Notes: generated by a model not told the origin, from the sequence alone. A DNA stretch of 13,819 nt from Rhodoferax sp. (GCA_029946045.1 JAQSDS010000430.1:1-13819); one strand, 5' to 3'. Shown: positions 1 through 7,447, numbered from the stretch's first letter. Numbers and translations: made by a program.

Positions 1-54
1 GAGCAACAGACCCACGGGCTTGACCGAGTGAGGTGGGATCGCAATTTTTTTCAT
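1..54 (-). CDS. Partial N-terminus of a probable ABC-transport auxiliary lipoprotein
   Basis: The reverse strand opens with ATG at 54-52, and its first two bases overlap the TGA stop of the MCE gene (an ATGA junction), so the two are translationally coupled. The 18 visible codons read MKKIAIPPHSVKPVGLLL and run off the window edge in frame. The basic start (two lysines) followed by a hydrophobic run is consistent with a signal peptide, but the lipobox, if there is one, lies outside. In Burkholderiales a gene directly downstream of an MCE gene is often an outer-membrane ABC-type transport auxiliary lipoprotein (PqiC/MlaA-partner type). That identity is inferred from position only; the reading frame and coupling are seen directly. 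Confidence 0.5.
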   Translation of the reverse strand, partial: MKKIAIPPHSVKPVGLLL

Positions 55-1010
55 GGTGCATGAAATCCAGGTTCACCCGGGCCGGGCATGGGGGGCGGCG
101 CGCCCAGCAGCAGGGCCTGCGGGGTGTCGCGCAGGACGTGCGCCAGCTCGCCAATCTGGCGCGTACTGCGCGCCACGTCCTGGGCAACGAGATTCAGGCG
201 CGGCAAGGTGACACTTTGCAAACTTTGGTTGGTGGCCACCCAAACCTCGGCACCCTGCCCAAGCTGGTCCAGCGCACCGCCGGGATCTGCCATGCGCTCG
301 GTCAGCCGCTGAAAAGCGCGTGCCGACGTTTTAGCAGCATCCGCGCTGTCACCCAGACGCAGCGAGGTCGCCTTCAGCAGGGCCAGACTGTCACGCGTGC
401 CCTGCGCCATTTCAGGCAGCAAGCTGCGTGTTTGCGCCGTCAGCTGCTCAATCTCCGAGGCCACCCGGCCCAGATTTCCCACCGTGGTCATCAGGGTTTG
501 CTGGTTCTGGCTTGAGAGCAATTGGTTGAGGCGCTGGCTGGCCTCGTCCAGCTGCCCCAACACGCGCTCGCCCCGGTCGGTCAGCTTGCTCACCAAACCG
601 GGTTTGAGTGGAATGCGGCTGTTGTCTGCAAGTTGCGTCAAGGGAACTGCCACGCCTTCGACCGGCTTGTTATCGTCCAGCTGGATGAAGGCCAGACCGG
701 TCACGCCCTGGTAGCCCAGCGTGGCAAAGGTACTCGCGCTGATGGGGGCCAGCTCATCGACCGCAATGCGCACCAGCACATGGCCGCGGGTCTGGGGGTC
801 CAGACGGATGCTGGTGACCTTGCCCACCGGCACACCCTGGTAACGCACATTGGCCTGGGGCTGCAAACCGCTCAGATTGACCTGCCCGGCCAATTCATAG
901 CTGCGCAGTTGGCTTGTGTCGCGCGTCAGCCAAACCGCCAGGGCGACCAGCAAGGCCGTGACAAAAACGACAAACAGGCCCGCGGCCAGCGCGTGTGATT
1001 TGTTTTCCAT
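51..1010 (-). CDS. MCE/MlaD-family lipid-transport protein
   Basis: The 319-residue protein is anchored by one N-terminal transmembrane helix (about residues 8-28, AGLFVVFVTALLVALAVWL). An MCE/MlaD domain follows at about 36-115, with the family signature YQGVPVGKV at 57-65 and VTGLAFIQL at 103-111. The rest is a long, helical, Gln/Leu-rich periplasmic region ending in a Pro/Gly-rich tail. MCE proteins form hexameric rings or tubes that carry phospholipids or other hydrophobic molecules across the periplasm, normally with an MlaE permease and an MlaF ATPase. Here the gene starts 17 nt after argB and overlaps a lipoprotein-like gene. No permease or ATPase gene lies in the window. The start is the ATG at 1010 directly before the membrane helix; the ribosome-binding site is weak. 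The family is clear; the cargo is unknown. Confidence 0.88.
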   Translation of the reverse strand: MENKSHALAAGLFVVFVTALLVALAVWLTRDTSQLRSYELAGQVNLSGLQPQANVRYQGVPVGKVTSIRLDPQTRGHVLVRIAVDELAPISASTFATLGYQGVTGLAFIQLDDNKPVEGVAVPLTQLADNSRIPLKPGLVSKLTDRGERVLGQLDEASQRLNQLLSSQNQQTLMTTVGNLGRVASEIEQLTAQTRSLLPEMAQGTRDSLALLKATSLRLGDSADAAKTSARAFQRLTERMADPGGALDQLGQGAEVWVATNQSLQSVTLPRLNLVAQDVARSTRQIGELAHVLRDTPQALLLGAPPPMPGPGEPGFHAP

Positions 1011-1027
1011 AGGCAGGAATCAAGCCT

Positions 1028-1918
1028 TCAATGCGAACGGATCATCGTGCCAAAAGCCTGATCTGTCAAAATTTCAAGGAGCAGCACATGCGGCACGCGA
1101 CCGTCAATGATGTGCACCGAGTTGACGCCGCTCTTGGCTGCATCCAGCGCACCGGCGATTTTAGGCAGCATGCCGCCACTCAAGGTGCCATCGGCAAACA
1201 AGGCATCGATCTGGCGCGCCGTCAGGTCGGTCAGCAACTCACCGGCCTTGTTGAGCACGCCGCTGATGTTGGTCAGCATCATCAGTTTTTCCGCTTTGAG
1301 CACCGTGGCCAGTTTGGCCGCCACCACGTCGGCGTTGATGTTGTAGCTCTCATTGTTATCACCAAAACCAATCGGGCTGATGACCGGAATGAAGGCGTCG
1401 TCCTGCAGCGCCTTGACCACGCTGGGGTCGATGCTGACGATGTCGCCCACCTGGCCCACGTCGTGCTCGATGCTGGGGTCGACGTTGTCGAGCATCTTGA
1501 GCTTTTGGGCACGGATCATGCCGCCGTCGCGCCCGGTCAAGCCCACCGCCTTGCCGCCGGCCTGGTTAATCAGACCCACAATGTCCTGCTGCACCTCGCC
1601 ACCCAGCACCCATTCGACCACTTCCATGGTTTCGGCGTCGGTGACGCGCATGCCCTGGATGAATTCGCCCTTTTTGCCCAGACGCTTGAGCGCCGTTTCA
1701 ATTTGTGGCCCGCCGCCATGTACCACCACCGGGTTGATGCCCACCAGCTTCAACAGCACCACATCTTCGGCAAAATCGGCCTGCAAAGCGGGGTCGGTCA
1801 TGGCGTTGCCACCATACTTGATGACCATGGTCTTGCCGTGGAACTTGCGGATGTAAGGCAGCGCCTGCGCCAGAATTTCGGCCTTGTCGCGCGGAGGAAT
1901 ATGGGAGACGTCGGTCAT
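1028..1918 (-). CDS. argB: Acetylglutamate kinase
   Basis: The enzyme phosphorylates N-acetyl-L-glutamate with ATP, the second step of arginine biosynthesis, in the cytosol. The 296-residue sequence carries the amino-acid-kinase signatures: the phosphate-binding KYGGNAM at 34-40, HGGGPQI at 67-73, and further on GLTGRDGG, the substrate-site NINAD, and SGGMLPKI near the C-terminus. The C-terminus [11 protein letters not shown] is typical of burkholderial ArgB, and the length is normal for the family. The start is ATG at 1918 (MTDVSHIPP). An in-frame TTG at 1936 would add six residues but has no ribosome-binding site and would lengthen an otherwise standard N-terminus. It is the first gene of a probable argB-MCE-lipoprotein transcription unit. 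Confidence 0.96.
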   Translation of the reverse strand: MTDVSHIPPRDKAEILAQALPYIRKFHGKTMVIKYGGNAMTDPALQADFAEDVVLLKLVGINPVVVHGGGPQIETALKRLGKKGEFIQGMRVTDAETMEVVEWVLGGEVQQDIVGLINQAGGKAVGLTGRDGGMIRAQKLKMLDNVDPSIEHDVGQVGDIVSIDPSVVKALQDDAFIPVISPIGFGDNNESYNINADVVAAKLATVLKAEKLMMLTNISGVLNKAGELLTDLTARQIDALFADGTLSGGMLPKIAGALDAAKSGVNSVHIIDGRVPHVLLLEILTDQAFGTMIRSH

Positions 1919-1946
1919 GGTGGGCTCGGTGTTCAATGAAAGTGAC

Positions 1947-1976
1947 AGTGTAAGACTGGCAAATTGTGCCGCACAA
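1947..1976 (-). promoter_or_regulatory. Weak candidate sigma70 promoter for argB
   Basis: On the minus strand TTGTGC (1976-1971) and TACACT (1952-1947) are separated by 18 bp, which places a start site roughly 25 nt before the argB ATG. The hexamers match consensus at 3/6 and 4/6, so this is only a plausible site by position. Confidence 0.25.
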
Positions 1977-2064
1977 GCCGATTCGAACCGGAAGCGCCTG
2001 AAGAACCAGCGGCACCGACCACCCGACGCTCACGCATCTACCCAGCCGGGCTTTCACTCATCCA

Positions 2065-2080
2065 GTGCCTGCGCAGGCAC
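2065..2080. repeat. Perfect 16-bp palindrome between H-NS-like gene and argB
   Basis: GTGCCTGCGCAGGCAC is its own reverse complement. It lies 19 bp past the stop codon of the H-NS-like gene and about 145 bp before argB. It could form a short RNA hairpin ending the H-NS transcript or be a protein-binding dyad. No T-run follows on the minus strand, so it is not a canonical intrinsic terminator. Confidence 0.5.
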
Positions 2081-2099
2081 CGAATTGCCGAAGTGACGG

Positions 2100-2411
2100 T
2101 CAGATCGCGAAAGATTCCTTGCTTTGTCCTTGGGCCACCAAAGCAGCCAACCAGCGCGGCATCAAACCGCGACCACTCCAGGTTTCACCATTGGGACCAC
2201 GGTATTTGGCAGGTGCAGGGTTACCTGACTTGGCAGCACCAACTTTGCGCACGCGACTCTTGTCACCATTGAGGTCGGCAAGCGTGATACCAAAGGCAGC
2301 CATCTTGGCCTTGATTTCTTGCACGGTTTTATTGAACTCTTGCGCCTTGATTTCTTCGGCTTGTTTTTGCAGAACGGCAATTTGATTTTGAATATCAATT
2401 AAATTGGTCAT
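2100..2411 (-). CDS. H-NS-like nucleoid protein
   Basis: This is a small (103 aa) nucleoid-associated protein of the H-NS histone family, expected to bind and silence AT-rich DNA. Residues 1-45 form a predicted coiled coil (NLIDIQNQIAVLQKQAEEI and on) for oligomerisation. A basic linker of about 50-68 follows, then the DNA-binding domain with YRGP at 70-73 and TWSGRGLMPRWL at 77-88. Within that, the G-R-G core (80-82) is the minor-groove loop of bvH-NS proteins. The gene stands alone, with 180 bp between its stop and the argB start and an AT-rich leader upstream. The start is the only ATG that retains the whole coiled coil; no strong Shine-Dalgarno is visible before it. It probably belongs to the core genome, because GRG-type short H-NS proteins are usual in Comamonadaceae, often in several copies. 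Confidence 0.9.
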   Translation of the reverse strand: MTNLIDIQNQIAVLQKQAEEIKAQEFNKTVQEIKAKMAAFGITLADLNGDKSRVRKVGAAKSGNPAPAKYRGPNGETWSGRGLMPRWLAALVAQGQSKESFAI

Positions 2412-2704
2412 GGTAAGTGAAGGATATAAAAGTTAAAAACTCTATAAGCACATTGTTGTACCTATTTGAGAGGATCATATTATCTTCTTTTAAGACATTC
2501 AATACAGATTGAAAGGTAATTTCATATCCAATTAGATCGAAACGCAGGGCAATATCCAACCAAAGCCTGTGTTCTCAGATACTCCTGATTCACTCGACCC
2601 ACCAACCCTCCATCAATTATTACTTTCTATATTTCCCATGTCAGTTGGCGCGTAACGCAAGCCGGTAGCGATCGATGCCAGCCCTGACCTGCCTGGAATC
2701 AAAT
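2412..2704. other. AT-rich intergenic region
   Basis: The 293 bp between the acyl-CoA reductase stop and the H-NS-like gene contain no convincing ORF. The half nearest the H-NS gene (about 2412-2530) is strongly AT-rich and holds the promoter described above. The other half is more mixed, and nothing recognisable as a terminator or RNA gene was seen in it. On the minus strand the first bases after the reductase stop are open for about 20 codons but start without an ATG or ribosome-binding site. Confidence 0.6.
2474..2502 (-). promoter_or_regulatory. Sigma70-type promoter of the H-NS-like gene
   Basis: On the minus strand TTGAAT (2502-2497, 4/6 to the -35 consensus) and TATGAT (2479-2474, 5/6 to the -10 consensus) are separated by exactly 17 bp. 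Transcription would begin near 2467, giving a leader of about 55 nt before the ATG at 2411. The surrounding DNA is AT-rich, unlike the rest of the window, and could itself be bound by H-NS for autoregulation (inference). Confidence 0.6.
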
Positions 2705-4702
2705 TCAAAAATGAATCCCCCGCATCATCTGCTGCATCGCCACCGCCTCAGCTGACAACTGTTGTTTGGGCGGTTTGTCACCCGGCTTGGCCCCTTTGGC
2801 TGCGGATGAATCCGGGAACATCCTGAAACTGGTGTTCATGGCAATTTGCGCCACGCGGGGCAGCAGGGCGTGCAGAACCTGGCCGGTGATGCCGAGCCGG
2901 GTGGCGATGCGCACCGGCTTGAAGATGCAGGCCTGGGCGATCATGTCGGCGGCTTCTTCGGGGCTGAGCGTGGGCACGTTGTTGTACAGGCCGGTGGGGG
3001 CGATCATGGGGGTGCGCACCAACGGCATGTTGATGGTGGTGAAGGTCACGCCTTGGTCGGCAAACTCGCTGCTGGCGCAGCGCGTCCAGGCATCCAGTGC
3101 TGCTTTGCTGGCCACATAGGCGCTGAAGCGTGGCGCATTGGTGAGCACGCCAATACTACTGATGTTGACCACATGGCCATGGTGCTTGGCCACCATGCCA
3201 GGCAGGAAACCCATGGTCACGCGCAGGCTGCCAAAGTAGTTGAGCTGCATGGTGCGCTCGTAGTCGTGAAAGCGGTCGTAGCTGGACTCGATGGCGCGTC
3301 GAATGGAGCGGCCCGCGTTGTTGACCAAGAAGTCCACCCCGCCGTGGTCCTGGCTGACTTGCGCCACAAAACTGGCGCAGGCCTCAGCCTCAGAAATATC
3401 CACGGCATAGGCGATGAACCGGTAGCCGCGTGCCTTGGCCTCGGCACAGGCTTCATCAAGCTTGTTTTGGTCGCGCCCGCAAATCAGGGTGATGGCGCCG
3501 GCCTCGGCCAACTTGTGCGCCGCTGCCAGGCCGATGCCAGACGACCCCCCAGTGACCAGCACCACCTTGCCGCCCACGGTGCCGCGCAGGCTGCGGTCAA
3601 TGTGCAGGTCGGGGTCGAGGTGGCGCTCCCAGTAGTCCCACAGGCGCCAGGCGTAGTCCCGCAAATTGGGGCATGCCACGCCGGTGCCTTTCAATGCGGC
3701 CAGCGTTTCGCGGCAGTCAAAGCGTGTGGGGTAATTGACAAAAGTGAGCATGTCCTCGGGCAGCCCCAGGTCTTTCATGATGGCGGCTCGCACGCGGCGC
3801 ACCGGCGCCAGCGCCATCAGGCCCTTGGTGATGCTGCGCGGAATAAAACCCAACAGCGCGGCATTGATGAACAGGTTCATCTTGGGCGCATGGGCGGCCT
3901 TGCTGAAGATGTCAAGCACATCGCCGACCCGGTAGCCCACCGGGTCCACCAGGTGGTAACAGCGGTTGCCAATTTCTTTTTGGTGGCTGATGGTGTTGAG
4001 TGCCGCCACCACAAAGTCCACCGGCACGATGTTGATGCGTCCGCCCTCCAGTCCGATGGACGGCAGCCACGGCGGCAGCAGCTGGCGCATGCGCTGAATC
4101 AGCTTGAAGAAATAATACGGCCCGTCGATCTTGTCCATTTCGCCGGTCTGGCTGTCGCCCACCACCATCGCCGGGCGATACACCGACCAGGGCACTTTGC
4201 ACTCGGTGCGGACAATTTTTTCGCTTTCATGCTTGGTCAAGAAATACGGGTGCTCGTAGTTTTCGGCCTCATTGAACATGTCTTCGCGGAACACGCCTTC
4301 GTACAAGCCGGCCGCGGCGATCGAGCTCACATGGTGAAAGTGCCCGGCATCGATGGCCCGGGCCAGTTCGATGGTGTTGCGCGTGCCCTCGACGTTGACC
4401 ACGATCTGGCTGGCAGCATCGGCGCCCAGGTCGTAAATGGCCGCCAGATGGTAAAAATGATCGACCTGCCCTTTGAGTTGTTTGATCGCGTCGGCCGATA
4501 CCCCCAGTTTTTTGCTGGTCAGGTCACCAGTCACCGCTATGACCCGCGCTGCGCTGGCGCCCCAGAATTCCCGCAAGGCCTTGAGCTTGCTTTCGCTGCC
4601 CTGGCGAACCAGGAAATACACCACCGAGCCCTTGCGCTCCAGCAGCTTTTTGACCAGCCGTTTACCGATGAACCCAGTAGCCCCTGTAACGAAATAACGC
4701 AT
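2705..4702 (-). CDS. Two-domain fatty acyl-CoA reductase (alcohol-forming, FAR type)
   Basis: The 665-residue protein joins two Rossmann SDR domains. The first (1-360) is an extended, NAD-binding_4-like domain with TGATGFIG at 6-13, SS at 126-127 and the catalytic pair Tyr153/Lys157 (YFLTK). The second (375-620) is a classical SDR with TGGSSGIG at 384-391, NNAG at 461-464, Ser515/Ser516 and Tyr529/Lys533 (YVASK). From memory, the order, length, DYWERxLDPDL linker and MMRGI-aromatic C-terminus match the Marinobacter Maqu_2507 fatty acyl-CoA reductase (661 aa). That enzyme reduces acyl-CoA through the aldehyde to fatty alcohol with NADPH. The start ATG at 4702 has GGGAGA five bases upstream. 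The gene is divergent from the phasin operon, 184 bp away. Both active sites look intact. The SDR fold is certain; the fatty-alcohol product is a strong inference supported by the nearby WS/DGAT. Confidence 0.88.
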   Translation of the reverse strand: MRYFVTGATGFIGKRLVKKLLERKGSVVYFLVRQGSESKLKALREFWGASAARVIAVTGDLTSKKLGVSADAIKQLKGQVDHFYHLAAIYDLGADAASQIVVNVEGTRNTIELARAIDAGHFHHVSSIAAAGLYEGVFREDMFNEAENYEHPYFLTKHESEKIVRTECKVPWSVYRPAMVVGDSQTGEMDKIDGPYYFFKLIQRMRQLLPPWLPSIGLEGGRINIVPVDFVVAALNTISHQKEIGNRCYHLVDPVGYRVGDVLDIFSKAAHAPKMNLFINAALLGFIPRSITKGLMALAPVRRVRAAIMKDLGLPEDMLTFVNYPTRFDCRETLAALKGTGVACPNLRDYAWRLWDYWERHLDPDLHIDRSLRGTVGGKVVLVTGGSSGIGLAAAHKLAEAGAITLICGRDQNKLDEACAEAKARGYRFIAYAVDISEAEACASFVAQVSQDHGGVDFLVNNAGRSIRRAIESSYDRFHDYERTMQLNYFGSLRVTMGFLPGMVAKHHGHVVNISSIGVLTNAPRFSAYVASKAALDAWTRCASSEFADQGVTFTTINMPLVRTPMIAPTGLYNNVPTLSPEEAADMIAQACIFKPVRIATRLGITGQVLHALLPRVAQIAMNTSFRMFPDSSAAKGAKPGDKPPKQQLSAEAVAMQQMMRGIHF

Positions 4703-4732
4703 CGATGTCTCCCAAGAAGTGGTGCTATTTTT

Positions 4733-4745
4733 GCCTGAATCAGGC
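4733..4745. promoter_or_regulatory. 13-bp perfect dyad in the reductase/phasin divergent promoter region
   Basis: GCCTGA-A-TCAGGC is a perfect inverted repeat with a single central base, centred 37 bp before the reductase start and inside the 184-bp region shared with the phasin gene. It has the form of an operator. The TetR-family regulator encoded at 6785-7447 is the obvious candidate ligand, but that link is inferred. Confidence 0.35.
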
Positions 4746-4886
4746 CGGTCACGCTTTATCGTAAACCCGCGCCGGGCGGTTTTAGGAAGCTGCCCCTACA
4801 CATTGGCGCGCTTCTTCTTTAAAGTTGCCACCATGCACCGACCAGTTTGATGCAAAAGTTTTACCCATTACCAACAGGAGTTTCTC

Positions 4887-5504
4887 ATGGTTACCAAACT
4901 CAAAAAAGTCAGCCCCGCAGCAAAACCAGCGGCCAAATCAGGCGGCAAATCAACCACCAAAAAGTCTGCTAAGTCGGTAGCAGCCAAGTCGTCCATTTTG
5001 TCGGGCTCGGTGAAAGACTCGGCCCAGCAGATCTGGCAAGCCGGTCTGGGCGCGTTTACCAAAGCCCAGGTCGAAGGCACCAAGGCGTTTGAGGCCCTGG
5101 TGAAAGAAGGCGTGAGTTTTCAGCGCAAGACCCAGTCTGCAGCCGAAGAAAAGATCAACGAAGCCACCCACAAAATGACCAGCATGGCGACCGACATCGG
5201 CAGCAAGGCCTCGGGCCAATGGGACAAGCTGGAAAACATTTTTGAAGACCGCGTGGCCAAGGCGCTCAACAAGCTGGGCGTGCCCTCGGCCAAAGACATC
5301 GATGCCCTGATTGCCCGCATCGACGCGCTCAATGCCAGCGTGCACAAGCTCACCCCGGCCAAAGCCAAGCCTGCCGCCAAAAAAGCTGTGGTCAAAGCAG
5401 TGGTCGCCGAACCCGCTGTCAAAAAAGCCCCGGTCCGCAAAGCACCCGCAACTAAAAAAGTCGCCCCCAAGGCGGCCCCGGCGCCTCAGGTAAACCCTGA
5501 ATAA
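4887..5504 (+). CDS. Phasin (polyhydroxyalkanoate granule-associated protein, PhaF/PhaI-like)
   Basis: Phasins coat the surface of storage granules and control their number, size and segregation. The 205-residue protein has an amphipathic helical phasin core at about 38-140 (QQIWQAGLGAFTKAQVEG, then a long Gln/Lys/Glu-rich helix and LNKLGVPSAKDIDALIARID). The core is flanked by Lys/Ala-rich arms. The C-terminal arm (about 155-205) has Pro/Ala/Lys repeats (KKAPVRKAPATKK) like the histone-H1-like tail of PhaF, and a second basic segment occupies residues 5-36. Such tails bind DNA in PhaF. There is no signal peptide or membrane segment. The start at 4887 has CAGGAG six bases upstream, the best ribosome-binding site of the region. 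It is the first gene of the phasin-patatin-TetR-TPR operon and could coat PHA, wax ester or both. Confidence 0.9.
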   Translation: MVTKLKKVSPAAKPAAKSGGKSTTKKSAKSVAAKSSILSGSVKDSAQQIWQAGLGAFTKAQVEGTKAFEALVKEGVSFQRKTQSAAEEKINEATHKMTSMATDIGSKASGQWDKLENIFEDRVAKALNKLGVPSAKDIDALIARIDALNASVHKLTPAKAKPAAKKAVVKAVVAEPAVKKAPVRKAPATKKVAPKAAPAPQVNPE

Positions 5505-5537
5505 AAGGGGCCCTCAAGCGCCCTACACTGCAGTGGT

Positions 5538-6791
5538 ATGACGCGTCAAAAACCTCACACACCCAAGATCGCCCTGGCGTTGGCTGGCGGTGGCCCGTTG
5601 GGTGCCATTTATGAAATTGGTGCCCTGTGCGCGCTGCAGGAATCGCTTCAGGGTATCGACTTCAACCGTTTGCAGCACTACGTGGGCGTGTCGGCTGGCA
5701 GCTTCATTGCCGCTGGTCTGGCCAACGGCATCACACCACATCAACTGTTTTCCCTGTTCATTGAAGACCGCAAGCACCAGGCCGAAGCGTTCGATCCGGC
5801 CTGGTTGCTGCGCCCCGCCTTTGGCGAGTTTTTCTCGCGCAGCCTGCTGTTGCCCACCTTGCTGCTGGCAGGCACCTGGCAGGGCACGCTGGGGCGCAAG
5901 TCGTTCATGCGGGCGCTGGAGCACCTGAGCCCGAGCCTGCCCACCGGGGTGTTCTCCAACACCCAGATTCACATCGAGCTGGCACGGCTGTTTGCAAAAT
6001 CTGGTCGCAGCAATGATTTCCGCCAGCTCAAAAGCCGCCTGACCCTGGTGGCCACCCATCTGGACAGTTGCCAGCCGGTCGCATTTGGCCGCCCGGGCTG
6101 GGACCATGTGCCCATTTCCCGAGCCGTGCAAGCCAGTGCGGCCTTGCCGGGCCTGTTTCCTCCGGTCGAGATCGACGGCCAGCATTTTGTCGATGGTGCC
6201 CTGATCAAAACCATGCACGCCTCGATTGCGCTGGACGAGGGCATGGACCTGATGCTGTGCATCAACCCGCTGGTGCCATTTGATGCATCAAAGCGGCAAG
6301 CGCCCACCGATGCCGCCACCCCTTGGGCCGCGCCCGAGCCCATTCCGCACATTGCCGAAGGCGGCCTGCCTGCGGTGCTGAGCCAAACCTTCAGGTCGCT
6401 CATCCACTCGCGCCTGGTGCTGGGGCTCAAAAGCTACGAGCAGGCCTACCCCCATACCGACATGGTGCTGATCGAACCCGATCACCGCGACCCCGAACTT
6501 TACTTGGCCAACACCTTCAGCTACAGCCAGCGCCGCCACCTGGCCGAGCATGCTTACCAGCAAACCCGCCAGCTGCTGCGCTCGAACCGTTCTGGCCTGG
6601 GCACCAAGCTGGGCTACCACGGCATCACGCTAAACCATGCGGTGCTCGACGACACCAGTCGCCACCTGTGCCGGCCCCAGCGCGAGCCCACCCGCATCAG
6701 CCATGCCCTGACCAAATTGCACACCACCCTGAACGACCTGAACCAGGTGGTACAAGCCACCGAGCCCCGCCACGGTCAGCCAGCATGGTAA
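5538..6791 (+). CDS. Patatin-like phospholipase / lipid hydrolase
   Basis: The 417-residue protein has all patatin elements. The oxyanion loop GGGPLG is at 17-22, the nucleophile elbow GVSAG has Ser52, and the catalytic Asp219 lies in DGA (219-221), giving a Ser-Asp dyad. Patatins release fatty acids from phospholipids or neutral lipids, and some act on PHA granules. No signal peptide or membrane helix is evident, so it is probably cytoplasmic or bound to granules or membrane. The C-terminal third (about 330-417) is rich in Arg/His/Gln and has no recognised domain. The gene starts 33 bp after the phasin stop with a poor ribosome-binding site, which suggests coupling to phasin translation, and overlaps the TetR gene by 7 nt. 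Substrate options are membrane phospholipid, stored wax ester/TAG, or PHA; the sequence does not decide between them. Confidence 0.88.
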   Translation: MTRQKPHTPKIALALAGGGPLGAIYEIGALCALQESLQGIDFNRLQHYVGVSAGSFIAAGLANGITPHQLFSLFIEDRKHQAEAFDPAWLLRPAFGEFFSRSLLLPTLLLAGTWQGTLGRKSFMRALEHLSPSLPTGVFSNTQIHIELARLFAKSGRSNDFRQLKSRLTLVATHLDSCQPVAFGRPGWDHVPISRAVQASAALPGLFPPVEIDGQHFVDGALIKTMHASIALDEGMDLMLCINPLVPFDASKRQAPTDAATPWAAPEPIPHIAEGGLPAVLSQTFRSLIHSRLVLGLKSYEQAYPHTDMVLIEPDHRDPELYLANTFSYSQRRHLAEHAYQQTRQLLRSNRSGLGTKLGYHGITLNHAVLDDTSRHLCRPQREPTRISHALTKLHTTLNDLNQVVQATEPRHGQPAW

Positions 6792-7447
6792 AAAAGGCTC
6801 CCCGACGCACCGCCGAGCGCATTCTTGAAGTCACACTGGGGCTCTTCAACCGCTTTGGCGAGCCCAATGTCTCCACCACCCTGATTTCGGCCGAGCTCAA
6901 CATCAGCCCCGGCAACCTGTACTACCACTACCCGGCCAAAGACGAACTCATCAACGCGCTGTTCGACCGTTTTGAGCGCCCTTTGAATGAGCTGCTGGGG
7001 GCAGGCGATGATGTGCGCAACGTCGAAGATGCCTGGTTTTTCATGCACACCCTGTTTGAGTTGATCTGGCAATACCGTTTTTTGTACCGCGACCTGAACG
7101 ACCTGCTGAGCAAAAACCGGCGCTTGGAAACCCATTTTCAGTCGATCCTCAAAAACAAATCACGCTCGCTCAAAGCCCTGCTGGAGGGCATGCGCCGCGG
7201 CGGTGCCCTGCAAATTGACTCGCGTGAGATCGAGGCCACCGCCACCAGCATGGTGGTGGTATTGACCTACTGGCTCAGTTTTGAATACGTGCGCGACCCG
7301 CGCAACGCGCTGGAAGAGCAAAACGCCCAGGCCGCGCTGCTGCGCGGGGCACAGCATGTGTTGAACCTGCTGGCGCCTTACCTGGAACCGGGTCAACGCA
7401 GCCACTTGCTCAAGCTTTCGGATGCCTACAATAAGGAAAGCAAGTAA
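6785..7447 (+). CDS. TetR/AcrR-family transcriptional regulator
   Basis: This is a 220-residue one-component regulator. Residues 9-60 form the TetR_N DNA-binding domain, with the helix-turn-helix at about 29-48 (VSTTLISAELNISPGNLYYHY) followed by PAKDELI. The C-terminal region is all-helical and aromatic-rich (FFMHTLFELIWQYRFLYRDL), consistent with a hydrophobic ligand pocket. The start is the ATG at 6785, whose bases overlap the last codons of the patatin gene (ATGGTAA), so the two are coupled. The frame stays open further upstream, but that stretch lies inside patatin and has Pro/Arg-rich non-protein composition. The ligand is unknown; an acyl-CoA or fatty acid would suit the neighbourhood (inference). 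The likely target is the operon itself and perhaps the divergent reductase. Confidence 0.9.
   Translation: MVKKAPRRTAERILEVTLGLFNRFGEPNVSTTLISAELNISPGNLYYHYPAKDELINALFDRFERPLNELLGAGDDVRNVEDAWFFMHTLFELIWQYRFLYRDLNDLLSKNRRLETHFQSILKNKSRSLKALLEGMRRGGALQIDSREIEATATSMVVVLTYWLSFEYVRDPRNALEEQNAQAALLRGAQHVLNLLAPYLEPGQRSHLLKLSDAYNKESK

Noticed and set aside
1919..1936. An upstream TTG start for argB
   Set aside because: No ribosome-binding site precedes it, and the ATG at 1918 gives the usual family N-terminus.
1031..1939. A 302-codon open frame on the plus strand antisense to argB
   Set aside because: It matches the argB gene almost end to end, has His/Asp/Gln-rich composition and no family signature; argB is unambiguous.
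1970..1995. A T-loop-like GGTTCGAATC on the minus strand, suggesting a tRNA
   Set aside because: The flanking bases do not form the five-pair T-stem, and no anticodon or acceptor arm is present; it is a small chance palindrome.
2640..2704. A short open stretch downstream of the reductase on the minus strand (reading RQVRAGIDRYRLALRAN)
   Set aside because: It has no start codon or ribosome-binding site and is too short to judge; it could be a gene remnant but nothing supports this.
2846..4738. A very long open frame (about 630 codons) on the plus strand, antisense to the acyl-CoA reductase
   Set aside because: It mirrors a gene with clear motifs, is rich in Gly/His/Gln/Ala as expected for the antisense of GC-rich codons, and shows no recognisable domain.
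4775..4800. A GC hairpin followed by TTTT in the reductase/phasin gap, considered as a terminator
   Set aside because: The stem is only four pairs, and neither neighbouring gene ends there, since both start away from this region.
6323..6784. An N-terminal extension of the TetR gene through the patatin gene
   Set aside because: The added 154 residues are Pro/Arg/His-rich and lie out of frame inside patatin; the TetR domain starts cleanly at 6785.
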